Shown piece after piece: positions 1-10,891 of a DNA stretch of 64,000 bases. The notes beneath the pieces are model-generated. The model searched no databases. It saw only the letters and a program-made list of their open reading frames with translations, and was not told the origin of the DNA. Source of the DNA: Notospermus geniculatus (lineage: Eukaryota > Nemertea > Pilidiophora > Heteronemertea > Lineidae); the NCBI GenBank assembly GCA_002633025.1, contig NMRB01000418.1, positions 99,770 to 163,769 on the forward strand, in the 5' to 3' direction. The stretch's first letter is position 1. Each line of letters begins with the position of its first letter. A program made the translations under genes and the position numbers.

Positions 1-2795
1 TACAAAAGGAAACATCGGGACATCCAACCTTGTAGGCCGTGTAAATGTAAATTGGATTCAATACTTGGAAGATCCATGCTTTCTCATGATGGAGTAGGCC
101 TACATGGTGGGTGATGCTCTGCACATCTTCTGGTCCACTTGCGCCTATTGCTAGGGTTGTCACAGGCTGTTGCTGCTGTGATGCTCATTATAAATCAGGT
201 ACAGAAATCACTTGTTTTATGTCAAACTCAGATATACACTGTATCTGACTGTCCCACAAATTCTTGCACCAAAATAGAGCAAAATGGTTGCACACTGAGC
301 TCTGGCAGTTCAACACACACCTACATTAGAAATAGACCTCTGCGGCACATTACCACCAGACACTAAAATTTCTACACCCGTACACCGCGCCACATAAACG
401 AAAGCCCCAAGAGGATGACGAACCACCTCTCCAAAAGGTTAATGACATTCCAGAGTAAATAGGATGAGCGCTTGATTTGATTAAGCTGTCTATTGGTGTC
501 CTCGACAAAGCCAACATTACCACAGTAGCTTCAGCATCACTGCCTGTACGTACCTACGGCCGGTCATATCTCCGGGGATTCTTGTTGATTCTCTCTGTCA
601 AGTAATTTGGTCGTATGTCAGACTTGCTTAGCTATCTTCTGATTGCCTCGGCGCATTTCGCAAACTCATTAGATACAGATTTCGTTGAAGTTCAGTGATC
701 AAGTGAATTGTTTTCTAAATTGGTCAGGAACATGGATGATTTGTGTTTGCTGTGCAAGATAAATTTGATCAAAAATAGATATTTTTGATTTGATGCATAT
801 ACTTGGATTGCATTCCTGACTGGCGTATAAAGTAGATGTGATGAGCCCCTGTGCAAACCTTGGTCGTCATTTGGCAGGCCTAGGACTTACCTCCTGTAAA
901 TCTCTTACCCACGCCAGAAACTTTAGAGAATCTAAGACATCGTTCTATCTGAGAATGCAGGCTGATAGTCATTTGGATCTTCCTCTGAAGAATCCTATCG
1001 GTGATAAGTCCACAAGTATCCTCAGGTTTCCTTCACATTCAGGTGGTCCTGACTGCAGTTGTAAATAACCATCACCATTTCCAAGTTTCCTCATCAGTCT
1101 GCAATCATCTTCATCATCATCCATCTTAAAGTTCCACTAATTACAAAACCTCACCATAACCTACAGTTTAATGACTATTTGCACACTTGATGACAGCAAG
1201 TCAAATTACTGGTAATTAACATGCAATAGCATAATTTAGGAGAGCTCAGATATTTACTCGTGGTGTTGCTTTAAAATTGCTTGCCAGTCCATATCAAAAG
1301 CAGCTCAGAGCAGTGGTTCGTGATTTTGTTGCCATCACTTTTTGGAGGCCATCCTCCCTTAGCAGGGCTTAGGTCTCCCTCCTCTGAAAACCCCTGCTGT
1401 GGGAGAATGGAGAGCCCAGCATGAACATGAAGGCCATGGATGCTCAGAAAACTGATCAGTGATGAAATCTATAGCGGGCGTCAAACCAAATACATGTAAT
1501 GCAGACTTCAAACAGCCGTCAAGAAAACTTGTCAGATCATCTAACGTCTCATTTTCCCAGTTCCCTGAGCAACCCTGCCGTATCTCTGATGATCGCAATT
1601 AAATCACATAAGAGCCAACTTCTTTGAAGAAGAGCAGTACAGCATACACTTCCGTTACCCAAAGTCAAAGCCAACAATCTGCAACGGTGATCATCTAAAA
1701 CTGAGCAGTTTCACGGCTGTGCACCATTGATCCAATATATTGAGCAGTACTTCTCACCTGTAATATGGGGAACTCCCCCGGAGGCGATCGTTCCTGATAG
1801 AGGATCCACTCTAACCGAGATCATGATGGTTAGTTTTTGCGCGCAACCAATCATCAGTCAATGTTTTATCAATATCGTTTCTTCTCAGATGGTATATGAG
1901 GGTAGCCCTGGGCGTTTGACACGTTGAGTGGAAATTCAAGGCTGATATTGTTTAGGATGTGTTACAGCATGTTGAACACTTTCAGATATTTTTGATTGTG
2001 TTTCATTTCATCATCCACCAAATGATGCAGAGACTACCATTAGTACCAAATAAACAGAAATTTCTTCTTTACAGTTGAATTACCAGTTGATATCTGTGCA
2101 TCAAAGTCCTGACATTGACACTTTCGATATATGACAATGTTGACAGAGCGAGATTCCAGTGGCAAAGCCATGTCTCTGTGGCACACAACTGCGATTTTGG
2201 TGCCGTCATGAACTATTTTCTTCTTGGGAGCAACACCTTCATCTTGCCCCAAAATAGTAGGGCCTACTTCTGTCATGACCTTCTTCACCCACTTCTCCTG
2301 AGGACCTAGAGTACCCCCATGAATTCAACAATGTCCATTCTTCTTTTTCGTCATCTGATAAAAAAAATGCTTTTTTCAGACTTCTTCCATCTACTTGTAC
2401 CCCACTGTTTTATCACCGACTTATGCCACGCTTTTCCTCTGATTTGTCACGAATGACACGAACAGTGCACTTTCTCTTCTTCTCCAGCCAGAAAACAGTT
2501 TCCAGATAAAAATCAACAAGTGTGAGGGATCTTTTGCCAGAATCTGAGTTATGCCAACTGGCAATTTGTCTCACAAAGCTGCACTGTTGTTGACAACAGG
2601 AATGTGACATTTGTGAAGGTAATAGTTGTGCTGGCGGAATGGAGAGGTGTGTACTTTTTTGTCCCCAGTGAATGGTAAGAGGTAACACTGACTACAGTAT
2701 TGCACTTGCAGGCAAGGGAAATCATAAGTCACTGTTTTTTGTCATTTTGACTCTGGATATGGTATCAGTTATAGGCAAATAAGAGAAGTCTGATG
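1..2795. other. Gene-free stretch
   Basis: Only short open frames, none conserved to my eye. It contains the small palindrome at 1353 and otherwise unremarkable AT-rich DNA. Confidence 0.6.
1353..1406. repeat. Small palindromic element, second copy
   Basis: CCTCCCTTAGCAGGG and CCCTGCTGTGGGAGA form the arms; the loop shares AGGTCTC with the copy at 19649. Confidence 0.72.
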
Positions 2796-2945
2796 ATGGG
2801 AGCACTGTGGCCCAGTGGCTGAGCATCAGACTCAAGACTGAGAGAACATGGGTTTGATACCGGCCAAGTGACCACTTTGTGTTCTCAGCTTGTGAAAGGA
2901 TGGATAGCGATGTGCTGAATGCAAGGCAGCAGCACCCGACGCACC
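2796..2945 (+). mobile_element. tRNA-derived SINE
   Basis: GAGCACTGTGGCCCAGTGGC contains a pol III A box (TGGCCCAGTGG). About 40 bases on, GGTTTGATACC is a B box. The spacing and degeneration fit a SINE head rather than a working tRNA. It abuts the TTAA element at 3011. Confidence 0.65.
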
Positions 2946-3010
2946 AACATGAAGTTACAACAAACTGTCTTCAGAGACGGTGATTTCTCAGCGATACATG
3001 AATGGGTTAA

Positions 3011-3307
3011 AGGCGTTTTAGTTCGAATTTGTAAACATACGGTCTGCCACCTATTGTCAACTTCTGGTACTAACAAATTAGATAAAAATCGATTTAAATC
3101 TCGCCTTTCACAACTTTTTGTTTGTTTTTGACCGTAAAATCATGAATATATATCAGTTACAAGAATATTTGTCAAGATAGATATAAAAAATAGACAATAT
3201 TAATTTTGGTATACAAGGTGCTGCCACCTGTCCACAGGAATATAACTATTATAATCAACCAAGTAAACAAACAAACTGTGTTTACAATAATTCGAACTAG
3301 AGCACCT
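3011..3307. mobile_element. TTAA-flanked MITE, copy 1
   Basis: Inverted ends AGGCGTTTTAGTTCGAAT and, on the other strand, AGGTGCTCTAGTTCGAAT continue for about 25 bases (TTGTAAACA). TTAA borders both sides (3007-3010, 3308-3311). About 297 bases, AT-rich, no coding capacity. The TTAA target and AG ends match the elements at 8464 and 9231. Confidence 0.8.
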
Positions 3308-3311
3308 TTAA

Positions 3312-4831
3312 TTTCAGAATCAATTAGCGGTGCCCTCAAGTCACTAAACATTTCCTGAGAGAGGCTTTTAGTGCATTTCTTTTGAGAAAACATTTACAGA
3401 AAACAACTGCATGAGCAGGTGTCCGTTTGCCATTCATCAAAGTAGGCCTAGGTGTAGGTATACATTAATTATAGAAATCAATTACCAATACCGAACAATG
3501 CCATATCCAATTACCACAGTATTTAAGCTCAATTAAACACTGTACTGAACAAAAATAAAAGTAATGTTAGCCAGTATAGATGTCTGTCAAATGGGTCAGC
3601 TAAAGTACCTAAATGGTAAGTAACAATACATGTACAATTGCACCACTAGAAAGTACAATGCATAAATGGCTTACAAAAACCACACAGAGGTAATACCAGG
3701 TTAATTATATCTTTGAGAGTGTTTATAGGCACCATTTACCAAATTAGTGACTTTTGTAAGCGATATAACAACATCTTGATTATTGCATTAGTCATGAATA
3801 CTGCATGGATATTGCTATGAAAGCAGGCGTTTGACATTCTTGTTACCTGCCGACTGATAGTAATGCAGGAAATTGTTGCTAGTAAGATGTACCAGTATAC
3901 AGGGATTTTTTTGTCCCGAAATGGCCAGTATGTTGTTGGTAAATGATAGGCCATCATCTGCTAAAGATTGGTACCCAGTATCAGGAACGCTCAGCTGCCG
4001 ATCATAATTCCACAAACTAATTTACTACAATCAAGAAACTATGATAAGTGGAGGAAAAACAAACTAATCAGACACATTATTACTTCAGACAGAGGTCATA
4101 TTTGTTGACATCAGATTAGTCATGCAGTATAGGGTGTCCCAAAAAATTGAATCCGGAGCAAGTAATGCCAAGGTCACAAAGTTTCTTATCATTACTGGAA
4201 GCCATGCAACGAGAATTTTAGTTCAGCTGGAATCTTGCTGGTGAAGAAGGGTTGCAAGAACTGCTGTTGCCTGCATGATCCTTTTGGGACATTTTTTCTG
4301 GAATATCCTTCATTCTGAATCCATGGACCAGTGATCTGCTCAGCAGCATCCTTTCACTTTTATCAATGGTGTCTTCCTTCAATGCAATGGCACCTATAAA
4401 TCCACACTAAAGAGAGCTGACTTCAATATACCTTTTGACCCAGAAATGAACAAAACCTGATCGCCAGCAATATCTTGTCTTTCAAGATTTTCTATGCACT
4501 GGTCTGTTTCCTGAGGTTGGGACCCGGATATGGAGAACAGGAAAGAGTGTCTAAATAACAAATATGTACAGAATTATACAGAGGAAACAGGTGCCTGGGC
4601 TGCACCCACAACGAGGGAAGAGAAGGTCATTTGGGGTGAAGATATTTTGCTTTGTCTTCTAAAGATGTCGTGAATGGGCTGTTTCCTTAATACTGTACCA
4701 TAAGAACCTGGTATACATGTGTCCAGGGCAGGCGTACAGTTCTTTACCAGCAACAAAAAAAAACATCCCAGACTGAAAAATTTTCTCCAAGTGGAAAAAG
4801 TACCACCAGAAAGTATTCTCAACATCAGTGT
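3312..4831. other. Gene-free stretch
   Basis: No recognisable gene, RNA or element; AT-rich with short frames of at most 73 codons. Confidence 0.6.
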
Positions 4832-5005
4832 AATAGGAGCAGTCAGCCGTGCGTATTGCCAAAAGATGGCAGCAAAGTTCTAGCCGACCAATACACAGGA
4901 AAATGTGATTGGTGCTCGATCAAGAATGAATGGGTCCACTCTTGACTATATGCATTGAATTGGGCCGTAGTGACACCTACTGGTCAACTCACTGCTATAT
5001 TCACC
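4832..5005. mobile_element. AATAGGAGC-TIR element, copy 1
   Basis: The left end AATAGGAGCAGTCAGCC and the interior GAATTGGGCCGTAGTGACACC are shared with copies at 15449, 42824 and 60652. The right inverted end is decayed in this copy, so its end is approximate. Confidence 0.8.
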
Positions 5006-6480
5006 CTCAGATATCCAAAAGAAATTGCCTTTCCCCATCCAAGCCTGGAATAGGAAAGCAATGGTCTGGTGCAAGAACAGACTGCTCTCAAGTTGGCAAT
5101 TTTGAATTACGAGTCCATCTGCATGCACCTTTTTATTGGCAATACTAGTGGCGGACTCGGGACGACACCACCTTAGCTAATTTGATTTACATACATGATT
5201 GTTGCCATGGATACGAGACCATGAAAGTGACACAAAATGGGTTAATAATGGAGACTTATCGCATAATTCTCATTTGCAACATGTGCATGCATCATTTGAG
5301 AAATTAACTGTGATTGCGATCAGACGTTTTATGGGGAAAAATACGGTGAAGAAATTTCCTATCCTCAAAGCGCTGATCGCTGATCGGGACAGAATATAAA
5401 GAGCACCGAGCTCGTGTACCTTATCTTCAGAGCACATGAAATCAAATGTATGAAATGTGGATTTTATAAACTTGCCTCAGGTGATGTTGAAGAGGAATAT
5501 TGGCAACTCAGCTGCATGTCATGCACATTCATGACATATCGAATACTAAGTTATTGAAGTTCTAGTAGAGACTTGTAGATGAGCATAAGCACAGGTGTAT
5601 CAACTCATCTTGGCTTTATAGGCAAAGCCCAGGCAAGAGACGTCCGTGGGCCCCACTTGCCTGGGCTTTGAGTGTGTGCATCTGTGCACAGATGGGATTG
5701 CGGAGTTCAGGAGAATCTGTTACGATTCAGATTTAACAGCATTTGGTGTTGAGAACACCAAGTGTTGCAGAATAATGGCAAAGACTGAAGACCGTGGGCC
5801 AACTCCAAGCCGGAACATAAAGGGTCAGTCAAGGACACTGTCAGGCATCAAACTTGTCCAAAACCTTCTGGGGTAGTGCATCAGGTGCAATAAGTTTCAC
5901 GGACTGGCCTGTTGTTGATGCAGCACTGATGGTAACCCAGAACACACCCATGTGCGATTTTTCTGAATTTGTCAATAGCGCAGTAGGTGGCTGTAATTTT
6001 CTGACACAAACGCAGAGTTCGTTATGTTAGTATAAAGTAGAATAAGCCAATCTTACTATGACAATCTCTATCTGACATTCTGTCAGGCAGCCATCAAAAT
6101 CCAATTCTTGATCCAATGAAATTAACAGCACTCCTCCATAACCTTCCCACAGTCACCAACAACAATGAATTCCGCTCAACTCCCACAACAAGAACAGCTG
6201 TCCAATATACTCCCTGATCAATAAGAACAAGTGTTTATCATCAAAGTTTAAACAGACAATATGGAAACATCATACAATGGTCAATGTTTTTACCCACAGT
6301 CAATACATTGATGTTGCGGAGATCAATAAGACAGCTACTAGTCTTTATAAGAATGAGATTGACCACCGGTATCTGGTAGCTAGTAAGGCCACTTAGCTAG
6401 AGACGATAGAAATGAGTATGTTCATAGTCCGTAACCAAGTTATCTTGGCCACTGTCAGTATCTGGCTTCTGGTTGAGATA
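5006..6480. other. Gene-free stretch
   Basis: Holds the hairpin at 5624-5669 and nothing else I can name. Confidence 0.6.
5624..5669. repeat. Hairpin with perfect 14-bp arms
   Basis: AAAGCCCAGGCAAG and CTTGCCTGGGCTTT flank an 18-base loop. It is a small foldback with no sign of a surrounding gene. Confidence 0.8.
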
Positions 6481-6751
6481 CAGTACTCTGCACAATTGAT
6501 CTACCTTCCGCACCATCCGCGTGTAGCGTCATGCGCGTATCATCCTCGTATCTTCCGCGGACGTCGCACACTGCCATGGAAGGCACAACTGAAGACATAA
6601 CGTCATTCGCCTGTGGTGCATGGACGTCACGCAGAAGACTTAGAGACACACGACGTACCCATACCATACGCAGTGAATTGAAGCGTACCTTCCGCCTGAC
6701 GTACACGAAAGGCACGATGGAGGATAGGTACGTCAATTGTGCTCTGTACTG
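6481..6751. mobile_element. CpG-rich MITE with CAGTAC TIRs and TA flanks
   Basis: Left end CAGTACTCTGCACAATTGA is mirrored by CAATTGTGCTCTGTACTG at the right, with TA on both outer sides (6479-6480, 6752-6753). About 271 bases with many CG dinucleotides. CAGT ends and TA targets are usual for pogo/Tigger-type elements. Confidence 0.8.
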
Positions 6752-8463
6752 TACAGGTGATGTACAGGAGATCATCATTGGTGGAAGGAAGACAGTGGTG
6801 GGGTGGATGAACAAAGAAAAGAACAGCAAACACTGGAAAGGTTAACTGGAAATCGCCACTGAGACACTTTTTTGGTGAAATGCACAACCCCGCATCTGTA
6901 ATCAGTTCACGTGTCTTCAGACAGCCACAGGAAATGAATTGAGCCATATAATGAAGGTAAGTTCATCAGTGGACGGAAATCATGGCATTACTAAGTTGCT
7001 TCCATCCATCAATATGAGTGTCCTTCCTTATTTAGCCAGTGACAGACACCTACCCTCCTAAACATGCTAAATGAACAGTTAGAGTGGTAACAGACTTGTG
7101 TGCTCCCTAACTTTCACTCAGAGGCGAATGAAGAGTCATAAAACCAAATCCATTTGTCGAACTAATCAAACTCCCTGACTGAGGTCCCTAATCAGTTCAT
7201 TACCCCAGGAGAGAGACCTTGAAATGGAATGATGATGCTTGAGGAGTTGTTGAGTTGCATTGGGAAGACAATTTGAAAAGGATTAAAACCATAACGAAGT
7301 TCTTGAAGTTGTGATGATTCAGTCTCATGGTATTCCAAGTTAGAAACAAGCCTCAAGCAATCCTTGATGCTGTATGGATGGTCGCCCATCATTTGAAGAA
7401 TTTGAGATGCACGACGGCCAGCGCCAGACTGGCATCACATCAGCAGACTTGGCAAAGAATGGCCAGATTACCAGACATGTATTCTTAGTTTATGATACCT
7501 TCCTCCACTTTTCTTTTCCTTCACATACCAAACACATTTCTTGGGCTCAGAAAATCAATCACTGGACCTTTATTGCTCCATACCCAAACCAAGAAATCTT
7601 CCTATTCACTCCGGTCACCACTCAATAGGTGGTGATCTCATGGATTTTCTTAATTGGCAATATATTCTTTGGTCGTCTAGCAATATATCAAATGGTATTT
7701 CTCCCATCTGCTGACCACAAAGGAAAGGCTTCTTTCTTTAGCTTGCTGTTATTGTGTGTATTTTATTGCTGTTCACATACAGACTCCAGAGAATTTGCAG
7801 TCATGATTGTGCCTTGCAGCAGTTGCTGATTTATAGAACTTGCAATTACAAGCTAAGAATGCTGATTGAAATTCAAGAGATGGTGAGTGCACGAAAGAAG
7901 TAGGAAAGAAGCACTTTCAATAAAACTGGACATTTGAAGAAGATGTGTTGTTAAAGTAATCTGTGAAAATATTCCTTTTCTTCAAATCTGATCAAGTCAA
8001 CAGAAGATTTATGTCTACCAGATTCTCCAACACAGAAAGATGGGGTGGATAATATGAATGGATTCTTCATGATTAGGGTCCTCTTCAATCAGACAAAGCT
8101 AGAGTGGTCACAAGCCATTACATTTGCATCCAAATTGAAGGAGAGATGAAGTATCACATCTGGCAGATGGCCCTAAGGGACACAATGTTTGGACCTTATA
8201 TAGCAATCGCCATTGACCAGGTGTTTGGTATTGGTCACACCTTATTTAGCACCTGTCTGAAACACGCCACTCGAAGGTTGCCGTCTGCCTTCAGCGACAC
8301 ACTCCGTTTACCGTAAGGGCATCACACATCCATGTCAGCATTGTGAAGGAATATTCTTCATGACATCAAAGATTATGAGGGTCTGTACATTCTAACTGAA
8401 GCTGCAAGCATCAATAGGGAACTGAATAATGCCATCCTAATTTGTTCATGATGCAGATATTAA
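6752..8463. other. Gene-free stretch
   Basis: Several short frames of 66-84 codons without recognisable domains. I see no element ends. Confidence 0.6.
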
Positions 8464-8734
8464 AGCCCCACTGTATTGAATTTTACGATATTTTCAAAAT
8501 GTTAGGAGAATGCAAACAGAGGTTTCATAGCCTCGTGAAGGTCACCAAAATGCTTGCCTGATAGGTATTTCAAAGAATCAATGCCTAGTTTTCAGCACAC
8601 ATTAAAAACAACTGCAGGGAGGGCTCTAATGTATTCAGACAAAGCGTAGTACATTTTACACGTCGTGACGTCGTGCACTGACGTCGAGAATCGCGGCGAT
8701 GATTTGCGTTTTTCAGATTCAATACAGTGGGGCT
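8464..8734. mobile_element. TTAA-flanked MITE with perfect 18-bp TIRs
   Basis: AGCCCCACTGTATTGAAT at the left end is matched exactly in reverse at the right end, and TTAA flanks both ends (8460-8463, 8735-8738). About 271 bases, no open frame. The interior has several ACGTC motifs near the right end. Confidence 0.9.
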
Positions 8735-8839
8735 TTAACGTAAGGCACGTACAGCTTGTCCTACTTGATTTCTTTGGCAGGGCAGTACAGCAGACCTCCA
8801 GCTCAAATCCTTTGACAGGACGATGATCACACCTGTCCT

Positions 8840-8965
8840 GCTTGATCCTGTGGCAGGGCTATGGCAAGACCTGTCCTGCTTGATCCTAGTGTGGCAGGGC
8901 TATGGCAAGACCTGTCCTGCTTGATTCCTGTGGCAGGGCTATGGCCAGACCTGCCTTGTTATCAG
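8840..8965. repeat. Degenerate tandem repeat of about 37 bp
   Basis: GGCAGGGCTATGGCAAGACC with TGTCCTGCTTGATCCTG is repeated about three and a half times, just after the MITE at 8464. Confidence 0.75.
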
Positions 8966-9230
8966 AGTGTTGTCCATCAGGAACGGCAAATCATTTTCTG
9001 ACACAGAGGTACTGGCCTGGCAATGACTTGATTCTTTCTGAGCTGACCCATTTTTAGTGTCACCTGCATACGCATTCATCCTCCAAAGCAGATTTTACCT
9101 TCTCTTTATCTATACTCACACAAACTTTGTTGACGGGCGTAAGAAAAGGAGTGAGACCAAAGCCCTGCTGCAGGAGAATGTACTCATTGCTCCTAGCACT
9201 CTTCGAGCAGACTCACACCCTAGAACTTAA

Positions 9231-9537
9231 AGCGATGTAGTCGCGAGAGTTGAAAATGAAATCTCGTTCAGCTATCGCGACCCGCGATAGCTCCCCATTG
9301 CTCGCGGGATTCTTGAAACTGATCTCAATGTAATTTCTAGCATCTTTGAATCATCAAATTACGGTTTTATATACACTAAAACGTTCAAGAAAAATCTTTT
9401 ATTAATATTATTTCAATGAATTGGGGCGAAATAAATGTTTATCGCCGGGAAAATTTTAAAATCTCACGGGGATTCCCCATGGGATTTCCCCGAGGAACTA
9501 TCGATGTGCAGTAACTGCAGGGCTCGCGTACATCGCT
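9231..9537. mobile_element. TTAA-type MITE, copy 3
   Basis: AGCGATGTAGTCGCGAG at the left is mirrored by CTCGCGTACATCGCT at the right. The left flank is TTAA, the right flank TTGA. It contains internal short palindromes such as ATCGCGACCCGCGAT. About 307 bases. Confidence 0.75.
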
Positions 9538-10650
9538 TTGAATACCTCCATGCTCTACCATGGGACCTCACATCACTGCAGTCTGTCATAACTCACTGTC
9601 ATTTCCATTATCTCGGGCCGTGCAGGCTGAGGGAGAGACACCTCTACGCATTTTAATTTCCCCCACAACCGACTATCATTACTCACACACCACTCCAAGC
9701 GTGGCTGGCTGCACAGCAGATTTCACCGAAGTGATAGACAGTCTTCTCTCATCAACCCTACCGTGGTGTGTCATCTGCCGGGACAAAGGCAATCAACGGA
9801 TGAGGTTAAGATATCATTTGCATATTTTGCTAGTCGTTAATCTGGGTGCGTCTGAACGCCAGTCTCATTATTCTTTTGTGAACAATAGAACAGCATGATG
9901 ACTGATGGTTGATCGGTCTCTGGAGGAATGTTGGTGAAAAATACCAAGCTTTGGAAACTGGGGCATTTGGTGACTCCCCAGTCTGCGTTTGTGGCTGAAG
10001 AGACTGCTTACTTCTTTGGCATGTTGGTGGTGCACCCAAACGTTGGCACACCCTGCTTTTCTTGAGCACAGACTTACAACGTCTTCAAATGCAAGAGTCA
10101 TCTTCCTGACCTGCTACACAACACCAGCAAAACATCAGCAAATGCACGACAAAACCATCTCAAATCTGCTGCCGATAGATCCAATCTGAAGAACGATGCT
10201 GACATATTGCAGCTGGACCAAACGTAACACTTGCCACATCATCCCCCAGGGGGGTAGCATCACTTTCTGACCCTATTGTTGTCCATCAACCCAATTTATT
10301 CCCCATAACAGACGGCAGGGGTCTCAAATTATTCTTGTCACAATGGTAATTTCACCCTCATCAGGGCTTGTTGTCCCTTCACCAATTTCATCATCCTTCG
10401 CCTAATTTCATGCCCTAATTATCATTCTCATGCAGCAATTGGTTCAAAGATGCATTCACATCTATGGTGCTTTCAGCATCAATCTGCCCTAGACCCCTGA
10501 GGGTTCAAGCTCTCAGAAGGTAATATTAGGATCCAGTGCTGGGTGCTCAAAATCAAGAGGTTTCTATCTGAGAGTTCACCAGGTATGAACAGTAGGAAAC
10601 AAAAGCTTTGTTCAAAAGAGTTGCAGCTACAGGGCAGTAATATTGCAAAA
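9538..10650. other. Gene-free stretch
   Basis: Short overlapping frames on both strands with no domain signature. Confidence 0.55.
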
Positions 10651-10891
10651 CGCCGCACTACATCATCCTTGGCATGCTTGGCTGCCGCACTACATCATCC
10701 TTGGCTGCCGCACTACATCATCCTTGGCTGCCGCACGACATCATCTTGGCTGCCGCACTGCATCATCCTTGGCTGCCGCACGACATCATCCTTGGCTGCC
10801 GCACTACATCATCCTTGGCTGCCGCACTACATCATCCTTGGCTGCCGCACTACATCATCCTTGTATGCCGCACTGCATCATCCTTGACTGC
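10651..10891. repeat. 23-bp minisatellite, about ten copies
   Basis: The unit CTGCCGCACTACATCATCCT (plus TGG) repeats about ten times with few changes (TAC/GAC/TGC variants). Since 23 is not a multiple of three, it gives open frames in all three plus frames, none of which looks like a gene. Confidence 0.92.

Noticed and set aside
2800-2890. Functional tRNA gene
   Set aside because: A and B boxes are present, but the arms do not fold into a proper cloverleaf and the sequence runs into a SINE-like body.
6455-6947. Overlapping frames of 104-124 codons on both strands
   Set aside because: They lie over the CpG-rich MITE at 6481-6751; both strands being open reflects CG content, not coding.
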